From positions 33,508,115 through 33,572,114 of the forward strand of contig NC_052018.1 in assembly GCF_015832195.1 (NCBI RefSeq): 64,000 bases of DNA, given 5' to 3'. The position numbers and the translations under genes are program-made. The stretch comes from Motacilla alba alba. Its lineage: Eukaryota; Chordata; Aves; Passeriformes; Motacillidae. The notes beneath the pieces are model-generated. The model was not told where the DNA came from, searched no databases, and worked only from the letters and a program-made list of their open reading frames with translations. This document shows, in pieces, positions 13,239-26,707 of the stretch (position 1 is its first letter; each line of letters starts with the position of its first letter).

Positions 13239-14401
13239 ATTTTTAGTCCAGTGTAATCCAATTCTTTCTTCTTCACTCGCACAGAAGTCTTCACAGCTTT
13301 TCTTGTTTCCAGAGTTAGCATACTGAGATGAAAATTTATCAAGTATTTGTAAAAGGTGACGCCCCCCCAAAGCTGAAAACATGGTGTCTGCCCTTTTTCA
13401 GTGGTGTCAGTTCAATGGTAACAAACTTCAAATTAGTCAGAACAAAGAAGAAAAAAATGCAGACCATTTTACATACCAAGGTTTATACAATTAACAAGGA
13501 CAATTTGAGGTCTGTCCAGTTGTTGATCTGCGCTTTACCTACATGACTGAAGTCTCAGGGGCTGAACTTTGAAGGTCAGTCTTTTATTTTTCCTTGGTAC
13601 CTCTTCTTCTCCCTATTCAATTTCAACTAGAAAAATTTCCTAATGAAAAATTTGCTTTTTTTTTTTGTTTTATGGCAGCTTTAGAATATGAACTCTGAAT
13701 TGTCAGAGTTACAACAGTGATGTTATATCTTGGCATCTGAGTAATATGAGCAAATTTCATAACATTTGGAGTATTTCTATAAGCACATAGAAATCTGTAC
13801 ATAAAAGATAGAGATATTTTCTCTTTTATCAAAACTCATTTACCTACTTAGCAGTTCTCTACTAACCAGGGACCCAGGCATTTCAATATTATGAATATTT
13901 ACAATATCCCTGTAAATGACTAATTGCTCATTAGACATTGAAAAACCACAATTCCCAAAGACCTAGAATCAGGAAGAATGTATTTTTTTGTTCATTTCCA
14001 CAGTTCCCAATTCTTTTTTCAAGAAGCCAGTAATAAGGCAGAGAGCAGCTGAGAAGCTTAGACAGTTTTGTCATGTCATCCACAAATAAAGTCCAAGCTC
14101 CTTTCAAAGTACTTCATATGGAATCACAGTGGTTTTTTCTGCCATACTCTCACTAGTCCCCAGCTAACGTCTATAAGTAACAACAGTATAAGGAAATTGT
14201 AGCTGTGTACTGGTGAATGACACTATCTTATAAAACTTTCCTGTTTCATGGGGGAGATTATACCACATAAGGTTTTTGAACCTGGTTATTTTGCACCTAA
14301 AAGTCTGATTATGTAAAAGTAAAAAAAATCCCAACAGGGCACAGAAGAAAATCCTGAAACTGAGGTGTCAAAAACGTGCACTGCATGATGATTGAAAACA
14401 A

Positions 14402-14407
<6 letters not shown>
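13239..14407. other. Unique AT-rich non-coding sequence
   Basis: Nothing is recognisable apart from short T runs and a C run near 13363. Confidence 0.6.
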
Positions 14408-14433
<26 letters not shown>

Positions 14434-14448
14434 GAAGAAGAAAAAAAA
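14408..14448 (+). repeat. Poly-A / GAA-rich simple repeat
   Basis: A run of 26 As (14408-14433) is followed by GAAGAAG and eight As. It creates a spurious poly-Phe frame on the minus strand. No LINE or SINE body is recognised directly upstream, so it is not clearly a retrotransposon tail. Confidence 0.95.
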
Positions 14449-17400
14449 CCCACCACCATTGGGTTTGACAGGAGTTATCAACTTTTGAACAAATGTTGTA
14501 ATAATTTTCCAAGACAACAATTTCCTCTTGGTAGTTTCTGTTGTACATTATTGATTGGAGCCTACATACTTTCTTTCTTTTTCCTTGTTCTTTCTATCTG
14601 CTCTTTGGATGTTCAGTCTCTTAGGAGGATAAAGTTTCATAATGCATTAGCTGGCATTTGAAACAAGCTGAATAACACAGAAGCCGCCAAGAATTGTAGT
14701 GAACCAGAAAGAGAACAGCAGGTGAAATGATTTCTATATTGCCTCCATTTATGATTAATATTTTTTCTTTCTTACTTAACTCTGATCAGATAGACTAATT
14801 TTTTGTAGTAACAGAAAACTAGGAACAAATGTGGGGTTTATTTATTTGCTAATCATTCAAGAAATCATGTGTATCTGCTGTTCAGTTTTTTTCCTATAAT
14901 CCTGCTAATATAATATAAAAAGAACTTTAGAGTTAACAATAACTGCAATTACTGACTGTTTATGTAAAATCAGAATTAATTTCACACAGATGTCTGAAAA
15001 TATGCATATATTTCAAGCATCTATTTGTTTTGGTTTACATATTGGCCTGTTTCACCATGATTTGCTACGATGATCCTTATGAGAAACAAATTATTAACTT
15101 CAAGCATTTTCCATACTTTTAGAACAGATTTTACCACTTAAGATTTTCAAGAAGGCTCTGTAGGAAACCATGTGCTGCACAGTGCACACATATATATACA
15201 TACACACAGAGTCTTGGCAGGACCTAAGCTATGTATTTATCCCAGCAGAGAGATCAGATGTGTTTGAGGGCCTGAGTTTCACAGGCTGTTATTGAGGAGA
15301 GTTAAAAGAGTGTGAAGCTGGTCCAGAAGCATGAGCTCTTTCCCTTCCCTGGAGTATGAGTTCCTTCCACAAACTAAAAATTAAACCTGCCCATCCATTT
15401 GGGGTCCAGAAGATTTAGCTGATTTCTGAGGACTCCTGCCTGAGGAAACTTCTCTTTGTCAAATAACTTTGACTATTTGGATGCTTACTAGGCAGGATCC
15501 TTGACTATATGCAGCTTCAGATGTTCTACTGCTGCAGACACCAGAGAGGGGCAGTCTCAGAGACTCTCTGCTTCCTTCCTACTGAACAGCAGAGGTGTTA
15601 CAAGGGATACTTGAATCCTGGTGCTAAGAGGGTCCTTAATTCTATCCTTATGGTTTGGGCATGAAGGTGGGAGAACTGATGCTTGAAAAATTTATGGGTT
15701 TTTAGATTAGTCATAAGGAACAGACTCCCAACAACTTTGAGGCAAGTACTCTCCTTTGTATCTTTTTTGCTTCTGCCCCTTCTGGACCAGTTATTCAAAC
15801 AATCATGATAAAACGAAGACCTTGCTTCAGTAGAAAGTGGGAGAATGTGCCCATCCAGATATCTGACTACATAACATTTAAAGAACATTTGGGCCCTTGT
15901 TCTCCAATGCTGGGATGGACGGAGCATTGAGAGCCCAGGGATACAATGTCCTGGGTAGGACCTCTGACAAAAGGCGCTTGGTCCCTGCCATGTCATTAAC
16001 ATTGTCACTGACTGCAAATGAACTCAGCCCTCATCCTGGAAGATGGGGACAATCATCTTCCTATACTGGGGGCTTTTAAACTGTTTCGCATTGAAGTTTA
16101 GACATTCACAGCAACCTTCACTCACAGTAATTTTAACAGCAATCTGAAAAAAATTTAAATTACCAAATATTTGGCCAGTGTTGAAGAGTAAACAGGCTGG
16201 CTGATAAGAGAGGACTCTGACATTAAAGGAGTGGCTGAACATCAGATAATATATGGTTGCTTTCCTTAATTACTGCTGGATTATTATTTAGTTTGTTTCA
16301 TCATTTTCATCACAACATTGTATGCTTTTGTAATTGCTATAGGTTTGAGGCAGTGTTGTTTCACGTTTATCAAAGGCCAGAGTGACATGTCTTCTAAAGA
16401 CCCCTACAGATATTTTTCTTCTGTTAAGTTGTAGTTTTAATTCAATGCAGCATCCACAATCTCCTGCTGAAATTTTTGTCAGCATCTTGAAAATGTAAAA
16501 AGATCTCTTGTGGCATTCACAGATACTGTTTTGTCAGCACTGACTGATTCTTACAGCAATGTTTTGCTGATATTATCAACTGTTAAAGAAATGTAACCCC
16601 AGAGGATGCTTCAGAAGTTTGTTCATAGTAGTCATAGAAGGTGATCTGAACTGATTTATAAAGCAGTAGGAAAAACAGAGGATACAATATCACTGACAAT
16701 AAGCTGGCCACTTCAGCATCTTCTTCAGTGTCAAGATAAGGTAGTAGTAAAATACTTATTGTAGATTTTTAAATGTATACTTTAACTCCTGTGTAGAATC
16801 TGTAAAAGAATGTCTGGTGGGAGATTGCTAGGTGACATTCAAACATGATTTTGTAAAGTATCCTCTATGGCTGGTACCTTATTTAGAAACTAAAATAAAA
16901 AATCATATCCCTATCCAGATCACATCACACAGACTTCTATAGTCACTAGGAACTTGCATTTCTTTCCCTCATGTTGTTGGAGCCATCTATGTCCACAGCA
17001 AGAGGCTGATCTCTAAACTTCCCCACAGTCTTCAGATTTACAAGTCTGAATTTGTGGTTCATATGGGTTTCGTGAAGTGGAATGAGCCCTCATAATGCTT
17101 GAACTTCATCCTACATGCTCCTTTTCAGCACCTTGAAGTTCCCTGCTTCTCAGAGAAGAAAAAGAAAAGTCTGGCAAGGTAATCTTTGGCAGGCAAATAA
17201 AAAGAACTCACGAAAGAACTTCATTAGTTTGCCAGTAATTATCAGACTAAAACTATAGTTAAAATTTATTCTCCTGTCATTAGTCAGCTGCTGAATGTTT
17301 GGCTCAAGTTTGGTTGCTTTGCCTGAAGATAAAAACATCAGGTACTAAGTGATTGTGATTCGTGATGATGCAGTCCAAAGTACCTTCTGAGGAGTGATGT

Positions 17401-18649
17401 TAGGAAAGAAACGTGATTACCAAACCATAGGAAATTAGTACAAATGGTGAGCTGTTGCCTAAGTGTTATACAAATCTGTAAAATCTGACTGATAGGGAAC
17501 TGATAGAAATGTTGTCAAAATGCAAGAATAGAAAAGGAAGAAGCTTACATTGTTATTGCGTTATATTCCTATATAAAAAATTAAAGGGAATAAATAATAC
17601 AAAATATAGTTTTGTTAAAAGGAGATAAGGTGTTTTCTTAGTCCCTTATCATTCAACCATTCTCATCAAATGATTCTTTTAGTTGCTCAAAAAAATCAGT
17701 GCAGCTGCAGCTCATTTTCCCTATACCAACCCATGTGCAAACAGCTTCCTGCACCACAATCTGTTAGATTCAATCAGGTTTTAATATGTATCTAAATCAT
17801 ACATGAAAATAAATTGCAATATCATTAAATTGCTTTTGTTTCAGCATTCCCTGTTATTTCCAGTGGTGCTAACTTGGATGCTATTTATTCCCAGACCCTT
17901 GGAAGCCTTTGATATTATTCTGTTTTGCAGTTCTTCATCCTCAGTGGCCCAGCGCTCAGCAGAGTTTTTAACCCTGAATCAAATGTTCAGTTTTTCATTA
18001 GTGGGGAGAACACCTTAGCAATAGAACACTGGGGCAGGAATCACCTAAATCATCTTACAATGAACTCACCAGGACAGACATGAAAGCAAGCTTAGACAGC
18101 TGCGCTAGAGTCCTGATGCCTGTGGAGCGTGCAGAACCTTTCCTCCTTGCTTCCAAATTATCCTGTTTACTCATTAACTGCGGATCAGAAGGGAGGGACA
18201 GATACCACTCTTATCATGTCATTAATTCAGACAAACTAAAAGTGGATCTGAACTTCTTTTTCATCTGCAAGAGAGATTGTGATTGAGGGTGAGTCATCTC
18301 ATGCTTAACAATCAAAGTGAAGCATAAGTTCATTTCTATGACAACTTTCAATGCAATACCAGGGTGATTCTTTTGCAGTGTCTAGTTGCTGAGTCCTTGG
18401 AGGATTAACACCCTGTATCTGAAGAATACATTTTATTAGAGTATGATAAGCAGCTCATGTGCTAAACTTGCAGACTGACACTTTGTCTTTCCTTCCCCTT
18501 TTTCACCTCTGCTGAGATATCCATATTGAGAAATGTTTCTTTTGCCATTGATGTGCTAATGCAACTCTAGATATAAATTTTAAGTAGCACTGTATTGGAC
18601 TAGAATCATTATAACTGAGAAACAAGAGGAATTCCTTTTTATTTCTTTG
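14449..18649. other. Unique AT-rich non-coding sequence
   Basis: No gene or classified repeat is seen. It contains a 139-codon minus-strand open frame at 15598-16017, which has no recognisable domain and whose length is roughly what chance gives in a window of this size and composition. Confidence 0.55.
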
Positions 18650-19065
18650 GCCTTGCCTGCTGCCCTGGTAAATTTTTGCAGTAGCAGTGAGGGGGCAGGG
18701 CCAAGACCCAAATGATATTGGTGCCATCTTGGGTCATTGTGAGGACTGGGGGAAAAGGGACTCTCTCCCTTCTGGGAATGAACAGTGTTCCTTTCTGGTC
18801 CTGGGAAAACAGTGGTGGGCAGAGGATGGATTTTCATTGTCCCAGGCATGGTGAGCATTTTGCATGTAAATCACCATCTCTGGGTTACACTTTTGTCATT
18901 GGTATTTTTGCTATTTGTTTTATTATCTCATTGCTGTTTCCAGAAAACTGGAATTCTTATCTCAACCCATGATCTCTGCCTTTTGTCTCCCTCTGGAGGG
19001 GTTTTCTTTTTAGTGGGAGTATTTAATTGGGGAATACCCATGACAGCACCACACCCACCAAGAGA
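18650..19065 (+). mobile_element. Avian endogenous retrovirus LTR (solo, family C)
   Basis: The stretch around 18897-19010 matches the 3' part of an avian ERV LTR as I remember it: TTTTTGCTATTTGTTTTATT, then TTGCTGTTTCCAG, then TTATCTCAACCCATGA and a GTCTCCCTCTGGAGGGG tract. The upstream part (CCCTTCTGGGAATGAACAG and TTCCTTTCTGGTCC) fits the same LTR. Both outer ends are approximate and no target-site duplication was identified. No retroviral coding region adjoins it, so it is a solo LTR or a fragment. Confidence 0.6.
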
Positions 19066-22000
19066 TCATCTGTGCCAAATTTTCCACTTGCATTTTGACA
19101 TATAGGCAACTTAAAAGTCAGTAGTTTGCTTTTATCAGGTGTCTGACACTGATTCCTAGGAAGAAATGAGATTTCAATAAACCAGACTGTGCAAACACTT
19201 TGATTGTCCCTGAAAATGCTAGATGCTGTCCCATCTGGCTTCTTCCAGTCTAGTGAAGAAATAATATTTATTAAGAAATCAAAGAGAATGCACAAACCCA
19301 AACTTTTGGACTATGTAAACAAATTATAAATTTTCCCTAAGTTTATTACATTAAAATATGAAACTTCTTTCCAAATAACTGGCTCCTGCAAAACAGGCAA
19401 AAGTGGTTCACTGGAGAATATAAATTACCTAAATCTCAGCCTGTTAAACAGTTGCAAGGGTTTTGAATCTGTCTTTCAAAGAGGGGCAATCCTCAGAATC
19501 AACTGATCATGTCTATTTGTCTAGCATTTTCATTCTGTCTGTGAGGTGGAATATTTTTTTGAGCTTCCTGTTTCAATGAACTTTCCCACCTGCAAAATTA
19601 TTTGCTATAGTATTTACAGGACTTCAAAAGAGGTTTTCCAGAAAAAGTGAATCCAAGTTATATTTCTCTTCGTAAAAAAAGCAGGACAAAGGCTTTCCCC
19701 TGGCATATGTTCACTCAGCTGAGAAGTCTTAGCCCCCAACACCGCATGTTAAATCTGAGCTAGTTATTTATTAACAGTCTTTAACACATGTTCCCAACCA
19801 AGCACTGTCTCCGGTCCTGCTAAATCTCTTGGACCAAAACCATGCCAGGCAGTATGGGAACAGTTAAACAAGATGCAGGCACCAGACCTCAGCCTAGTTC
19901 CTTCTACTGGTTAGTTTGCTAGCATAGGCAGAGTCTATACCCTTATTTGACTTGGTGTCATTGCAAATTTTACCAAATAAAAACAGGGAATGTTATTCTA
20001 TTTCTCTTAAGTCTAATTTGCCTAAGATTTTAATACTAGGTTTCCTCAGAAGCTTTGCATTTTTTATGTAAAGAAAAGTTTTTCTAATAATATTAAAAAC
20101 ACATTTCTTTTTCTGTGTTCCTCAGCTACACTGTACTGATGTTAGTAACGATAGTGTCAGGAATGGTAGTAATGAAGCAATTACTGTGGTGCTTAAAAAA
20201 GAATTCTCTTTTAATAAAATGATTTAGTTTTCGCATAAACATTAGAAGTGGAATAAATTCAGATAAATCCAACCTATCATCGATAGTTTAACTGTGACAG
20301 AGATTTATACAGAATATAAGTATAGTTCACATATAAATGCATTTGGCAATAATGGGAAAACAGGAGTTGTGCAGCAGAGAAATAAAGAATAAAAGATGTT
20401 CAAGAGGAACATGGTGAATTGAAAAGAGAAGGTCGATTCTAATGCTAAAAGAATTGAATTTCAGATAGCTTTGCTGAAATTTGGATGAGGTAGAGGACAA
20501 TAAAGAAATCATGGCTGCATTTCCCTTTTTAGAAAAAAATTAAAGGAACATTTAATTTAGTTTTCCTAGAATAGTTGAAGGGATAGAGTCGATGATATTC
20601 TGACCCTCTAAAAAGAGAAATTTCTAAAGGCTTTTCAATTTTTTTTCCCCCTGCTTTTTTTTCTTTTTTTTCATTTTCTTCCTTTGGACAATGAACATTG
20701 TGAAAAGCTATTTTATATGTTAGAGTCTCCAGTCACCATGACAACATCTATACTATGGGACTCAGGAATTCTTCCAGTTTCTGGTACCATGTGTCTCAGC
20801 TGTATTTTATTCCTTTGTCAAGGTGAAAAATGGGCATACGTATCTGCCCAAGGCCAGAGATTACTTGGCTTAAGAACAGAGAAAACCCAGACACATGGGC
20901 CAAAAAGCAGACAAGTCTGAAAGGCACATCACTGCAGGCCAGCTCTCCTGATGCACACACAAAACTCTTCACTAAAGGAGAGAAAGATTCCAAAGAAAGA
21001 TAATTATGTTGGTATCAGTCTGGTAAAAATAAATTAAAGTCAATGCTTTTGACTATTATTCACATTTTATTTTATTGCAAACAAAAATGTAGGTAGGATT
21101 CCTAGTATTTCATAGTTCACAAGGGTGTTTTGTCCATTAAATATTGCAATTTACACAAATACCATAAATCATCTAATTTTCATCTCAAAAGACTACCAAA
21201 TAGTTGTGATTTTAGACACAAACAGAAAATTTAGATATTTTTCTTTGCTGAAGACAAAAGAACATCTATATTCGTACCATGCTTACAGGAAGGTTTTGAT
21301 TTTTAAAAAAGCAATTCAGCAGAAGGTGTTACATATTACAATCAGATTTACCTTTTATTCTGCCACTCTCACAATACGATTTCCAAGTGGGTACTACAGA
21401 ATATGTTAGAGTGGCATTTGTGTAGCATTCTTGTTAGGAGAGGAAAAGGAAGAATGTGAAAGAAACAAGTTTTCCACTCATTCAAAACTCCTATTTCACA
21501 CAGCTGCCTTTGCTCACTTCATTTTTCCTGCACAAGTATGAGACCTAGATGCCTACACAAACTGTATTTAGATGCCAGTGGAGCACCAAGAAACATTGAC
21601 TGAACAAATCACTGAAGGTGCAAGGTCAGAGGTCCTGGGTATAATTTTCAGAAAGTTTCTGTCTTGGAATTTGTATGTCACCTGTTCACACAACACTGCT
21701 TCTTATTAAAAGTTAATCCTTTCATCAATGTCTCTGAATATTTTTTTAGGTTAATTCACTTTGCTTTTACTTTTTCTGTTGCATCTCCATAGCTAACAGC
21801 TTTTTTTCTTGGCAGATGGTTTTCTAAGATATTTTTACGTTGATTTCTGGTTTTATCTTTCTTGATCATTTGGGTTTTTAGAAGGTCATTTCAATAATTC
21901 TAGAACAATTGGAAAGCATTTGCAGTTCATGAAATGGTCAAACAGCACATCATGGATTGCAAGTTTTATCCAAAATCAAAAAATGCATTTCTAATGTCTA

Positions 22001-22782
22001 AACTGTCCTCAGCTGAGAAGTGAAATGTTTCTTCTATATCCTGGACATCTTTTCAAGCTGCTACTTATACTGATCCCTGATGCATTCTAAGTGGTTAGAC
22101 AGACAGATATACATTGCAGTCTTTCCTATTCTATCTTCTCTTGTGAATCTATTAATGTCATATAAGAAGATCATAAATTTGGGGGGAATATTAGGTTGGT
22201 TACTTAAAATGAGTGACTGAAGTAACACTGTGGAGAGTGACAGATGCACTCGCAATTAATTCTAATTGTCTCCCCTCTGTGTACAGCTCTGGCTGCAGGT
22301 AGGTTCTGCTGGCACCATGAAACATTTTGGTTTAAGAAGCTAGATCTGCAATCAGAGAGGGATTAACCCAGATGTACAGGCAGGTGTTCTGGAGAGCTTG
22401 AGCCATGATTTATGACTGTCACTGAAAGGCTTATGGGTACAGACATTTTCCATTACCTCAATGAAAAATCTGATTGTGGAACTAACAGGACTCAAGAGAT
22501 GTGGCAGTCCACAGACTTGTGGAGCCACCAGCAACAGATGCAGGGAACGTGGTTGAAATAAGTGAAACAACTAATTGTAGGGCAGAAAGCTGTGTAGCTC
22601 TTGGGTAAGGTATGGAGGACAATACGGTATTGGTACAAGGAGAGGTGCACGAAGTAGAGTAGAAAAAGGAACTAGAACAGTTATTTTAATAAGTATCTAC
22701 TGTCCATCTTTAAAAAGGATATATTTCCAGAGCTTATGAAAGATTTAAATGCCACTCCTTCTTACAAAGGTTGGACCCCTAA

Positions 22783-22784
<2 letters not shown>
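19066..22784. other. Unique AT-rich non-coding sequence
   Basis: No gene or dispersed repeat is recognisable. A pyrimidine-rich stretch lies at about 20638-20690. Confidence 0.6.

Positions 22785-22822
<38 letters not shown>
22785..22822 (+). repeat. (AC)19 dinucleotide microsatellite
   Basis: A perfect AC run of 38 bases lies between AAGG and TTTTTT. It is probably length-polymorphic. Confidence 0.98.
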
Positions 22823-22824
<2 letters not shown>

Positions 22825-25753
22825 TTTTGTGCCTACTACTAGAGGCTGTATGAAAATCACAAAGGTCTTTTCAGTACTTTAATGAAGCCTTCTACCAAGT
22901 AATGGTTTTGCAGAGGCTTCAAGGCCAGATGAATCATGAAAATTGCAAATATTATGCAATTTTTTTTTTTTTTTGGTATAAACTTATAACTTGCGGAATG
23001 ATTTCCCTTTTCTCTAATTCATATGGGTCTGACATTGCAGTTCTTAGGCAAGGGAGTTCCTCAAATGTGAAGTTTAAAGGAGTTTTATCTGTCTAGCTTG
23101 CGTCTTTCTACAAAAGAAATACTGGCTGAGACATCAAATTTGTTTGTCTTGGAGTTAACATACTTCCCTCATCAATGCTTCGACTCAGATGGTCAGACAG
23201 CATGGTCTTAGAAAGGACTGGAGTGTCCACTCTGGCTTTTATTGAAACCAGCATTCAAGGACTTCAGTTTTTTGTCCTGGACATCTTTTACCACTAGCAT
23301 GAATTCCTTGAACTTTAAATGTCTTACCATTTTTGCATATGCCTGAACAGCATCCTAAGCATGGGCTTTTCCACATATTTTTTCTTTGTTGCTATTTAAG
23401 ACATAGCTGTGCTGAGTGATCCCAGTTACAGAAAAGACTGAAATTTCTTCTTTTGCACATTAAATACACTTATGTTTCTGACAGTCCACCATTACTGCCT
23501 AGAGGCAACTGTCATTCCTATTTCTATTCCCAAATGCTGTCCTACTTTTGAGTTATGACAACATTTAGTTAAATCCTTTATATACACCTGTAATGGAAGC
23601 ATGATCCTTTATGTAGCTTACACTGTTTATACAGAACATAAAATAAAAAAGGAAAGAATTTATATTTGAAAGGTGTGTTCTTGATCTAATAACTAGGAAG
23701 GTTTGGGCTGTTACTTTGTGCACTTTCTGGTCAGCAAAGAAGGCAGGCTTGGCCCCACCCGGGTTTTTTCCAAGCATGGTGGCTCAGGGAAATCACAAGG
23801 CAAACCCAGGATGCATGTAATATTTTACTATTATTTGGTTCCATATAACTTGGGCTGGAAAAACAGTGCACCAGCTACATTTTTTTCTGATCTATTGGCC
23901 TTATACTTAAGCAGCAGTGAGCTAACTGGGAGCATATCTGAGAAAGCCAGTGAAAAGGGTGACAGACACAGAAGAAGGAGAATGTGAGAAGGGCAAAAGC
24001 ACATGGGGTTGCTATGAAGCATCTGTGAAGGAGAAGCAGTAGGAGGAATGAAGGGCTTGCTAGCATGTGGGATCTTAGACCACAGCCAGCAATATAATGA
24101 CACATCAGTATTTTTTGTCCTTGCTGCTGAACCTGCTGATATCACTTTCAGCTCCTGCTGTTTGAAAATGTATCATCAAAACCCAGGAAAAAAAACCCCA
24201 GGATTTTGACCAAAATTATTATTTTTTCCAGATACCTTTTTTTGGTTTTTTTTGAAGAAAACACTGGAGAGTCACTGAGAGTCTCCCTGCTGTTAGCTTC
24301 CATGTCTTTGGTTCACCCTCACAGCTTCCTACACTCTTGCTCTTCCATGGACCACACAGTCAGTTAATGGGAGGGAAAGGCTAAAAAACTCTGCCTGAGG
24401 AGGCTGGTCCTTCCACAGTGCACTCGTCACTCATTGTGACGGGAAAAGTAACAACTCTGAGAGTTCTTGAAATCTGGTGATTGAGAAAAATAAAAAGACC
24501 CGACTGTCCAGATTTTTAACATGAATTGTCATAAGAGTATGGATGTTAAAAATGTTGTCCACAGGGCACAACATCATCATCCTGTCTTTTGGTCAGAAAC
24601 AGGAAAGTTAAAAGCTCCTTCAAAGTGGGAGATTGATATTAGGACAGCTGAACTACTGTCCACAAATTGCTCTGTTTTAATTCATGATCAAAGGTGAACA
24701 AAAGCCAAAAGCAAATAGCAACAAATCTTTTCAGCATATATTGAGGATAGGTTTTTTTAACCTTTAGTTGCATATATGTATAATGAATATTACAGCTGAG
24801 CTGTGTTTTGACTGCTCTGTTTTAAGCACTTGTGTGCAGAGGGCATTTTTCTGCCTGTAAATAGTTAATTCTCCATATGAACTATGGATTAACATGTCAA
24901 AACTGTAACATAAGGGTATGCTTTTTTTTCATGGAGAGTCTCTTTATCAATCCAGAAGTGACACATATGATAACTAGATAACACTGAGGATGCACAGCAC
25001 TGACCCTTTGGCACAGCACTGTACACAGGAATATCCTCAGATACTTAACTAAGTGCAGTTGCTGAGTTGAATTTAATTGATGCAACTCTATGGCAGAAGA
25101 AAATGTCCAAACTTGGGGTCAAGGACCTGACCCTGCATCTTTTGAGAGAGTTTACACAGCACCACTGGCAAATGGAGCCTTTGACCCAGGCAGGACAGGT
25201 AGAGCACTCATTCTTTAGCACATTTCTAATACAAAAGTACAGAGCCATATCATGCAATTGTGTCAGAACACAAAACTCCAGCAGTCACCTTGACCATGGT
25301 AAATCATGTCCCAAGGTTCTAAACACTTCAAAGACTGAACAGTACTAATTCTCTTGTCTGGGTGTATATCCAATTTTTTTTAGTATCCAACTGTTTTAAG
25401 AAAGACTATTAAAAATGTCTTTCATCTAATCTACTTTAGTGGAATTACTCTAAGATTATAGTTGTATGATAATTCAGAATCAGGTCCTATATAAGCAGCT
25501 ATTCAGACCATAAGTCTTGGAAATAAACTGTCAGAAGAAGAACTTGCCAGAATGCTGCAGCAGTCCCTAATGAAATGCATCTCCTTCATAGATGTGACAG
25601 TTGCAGCAAATGAGCCTGCTGTCATGTTTGAAACCCTATAAATATTTCCAGAAGACTGAAAAGGAAAAAGAAAGAAAAAATATTGAATATAAAAACTAAA
25701 GATCATGTGAATTTTTATTCACAGACACAGATGAGCTTATGTAAAGTTACAAT
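22823..25753. other. Unique AT-rich non-coding sequence
   Basis: Contains a T15 run (22960-22974). Overlapping open frames on the minus strand around 23831-24145 and 25045-25257 lack any recognisable domain and look like chance. Confidence 0.55.
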
Positions 25754-26707
25754 TGTATCTTGGGTTTGCATTGCCAGGTTTGATAGCAGGGGGGATACAC
25801 GGGTGGCTTCTGTGAGAAGCTGCCAAAATATTTTCCCATGTCCAACAGAGCCAATGCCACATGGCTCCAGGATGGACCCACACCTGGCCAAGGCTGAGCC
25901 CATTAGCAACAGTGGTAGCACCTCTGGGATAACAGATCTGCAGAAGAAGAGAAAAAACTCTGCACAACTTCAGTCAAAGAGAGGAGAGAGAATATGTGAG
26001 GTACAGCCCTGAAGACATCCAAGTCAGTGGAGAAGCAGAGAGAGGAGGCGTTCCAGGCACTAGAGCAGAGATTCCCTGCAGCCCATGGAGGGCCATACTG
26101 GGGCAGAGATCCACCTGCAGTCCCAGGAGGAGCCCGCACCAGAGCAGGTGGATGCAGCCAGAGGAGGCTGTGATCCTACAGGAAGACCATGCTGGAGGAG
26201 ACTCCTTGTGGACCTGTGTCACTGTGGAGAGAAATCCCACCCTGGAGCATGTTTGCTGGCAGAACTCGTGACCCTGTGGGAGCCTGTGGGAAGGACCCAA
26301 GCTATAGAAGTTCAGAAGGACTGTCTCCCAAGGAAACGACCCCACTCTGGAGCAGGTGAAGAGTGGGAGCAGCCCTCCCTGATAGGAATCAGGAGCAGTT
26401 AGGAGGTAGGGAATTTGGGAGTGCTGTTGAGCCTAGGAAGAAGGGATGGGTGAGGCAGAAGGTGCTTTAAAAGTTTCATTTTTTTTCTCATATACTCCAC
26501 TCTGATTAGATTGGCTGTAAATTCAATCTAATTTCCCCAAGTTGAGTCTGTTTTGCCCATGACAGAAATTGATAAATGATCTCTTCCTGCCCTTATCTCA
26601 TAAACCCATGACCCTTTTGTTATATTTAATCTCCTCTGCCCAGCTGAAGAGGGAGGGCTAGAGAAGCTTTGGTGGGAATCTGGCATCCAGCCAAGATTGA
26701 CACTCCA
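25754..26707 (+). mobile_element. Avian endogenous retrovirus LTR (solo, family B, near full length)
   Basis: It begins TGTATCTTGGGTTTGCATTG and ends at about TTGACACTCCA, some 954 bp. Diagnostic pieces I recognise from a common avian ERV LTR include GGCTTCTGTGAGAAGCTGCC, CCTCTGGGATAACAGATCTG, repeated modules of the type CCCATGG...GGAGCAG, and the end block GTTGAGTCTGTTTTGCCCAT then GGCATCCAGCCA. The repeated GGAGCAG modules explain the overlapping open frames on both strands at 25974-26402, which are not genes. No intact AATAAA is present near 26510-26530, where the family would be expected to carry one. The flanks ACAAT (before) and AAAAT (after) are only an imperfect possible 5-bp target duplication. 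No gag, pol or env adjoins it. Confidence 0.85.

Noticed and set aside
15598..16017. 139-codon open frame on the minus strand, the longest outside repeats
   Set aside because: No domain, signal or codon bias is recognisable, and by rough estimate about one frame this long is expected by chance in 64 kb of this composition.
25974..26402. Several 90-125-codon frames on both strands
   Set aside because: They overlap each other inside the family B LTR and reflect its repeated GGAGCAG modules.
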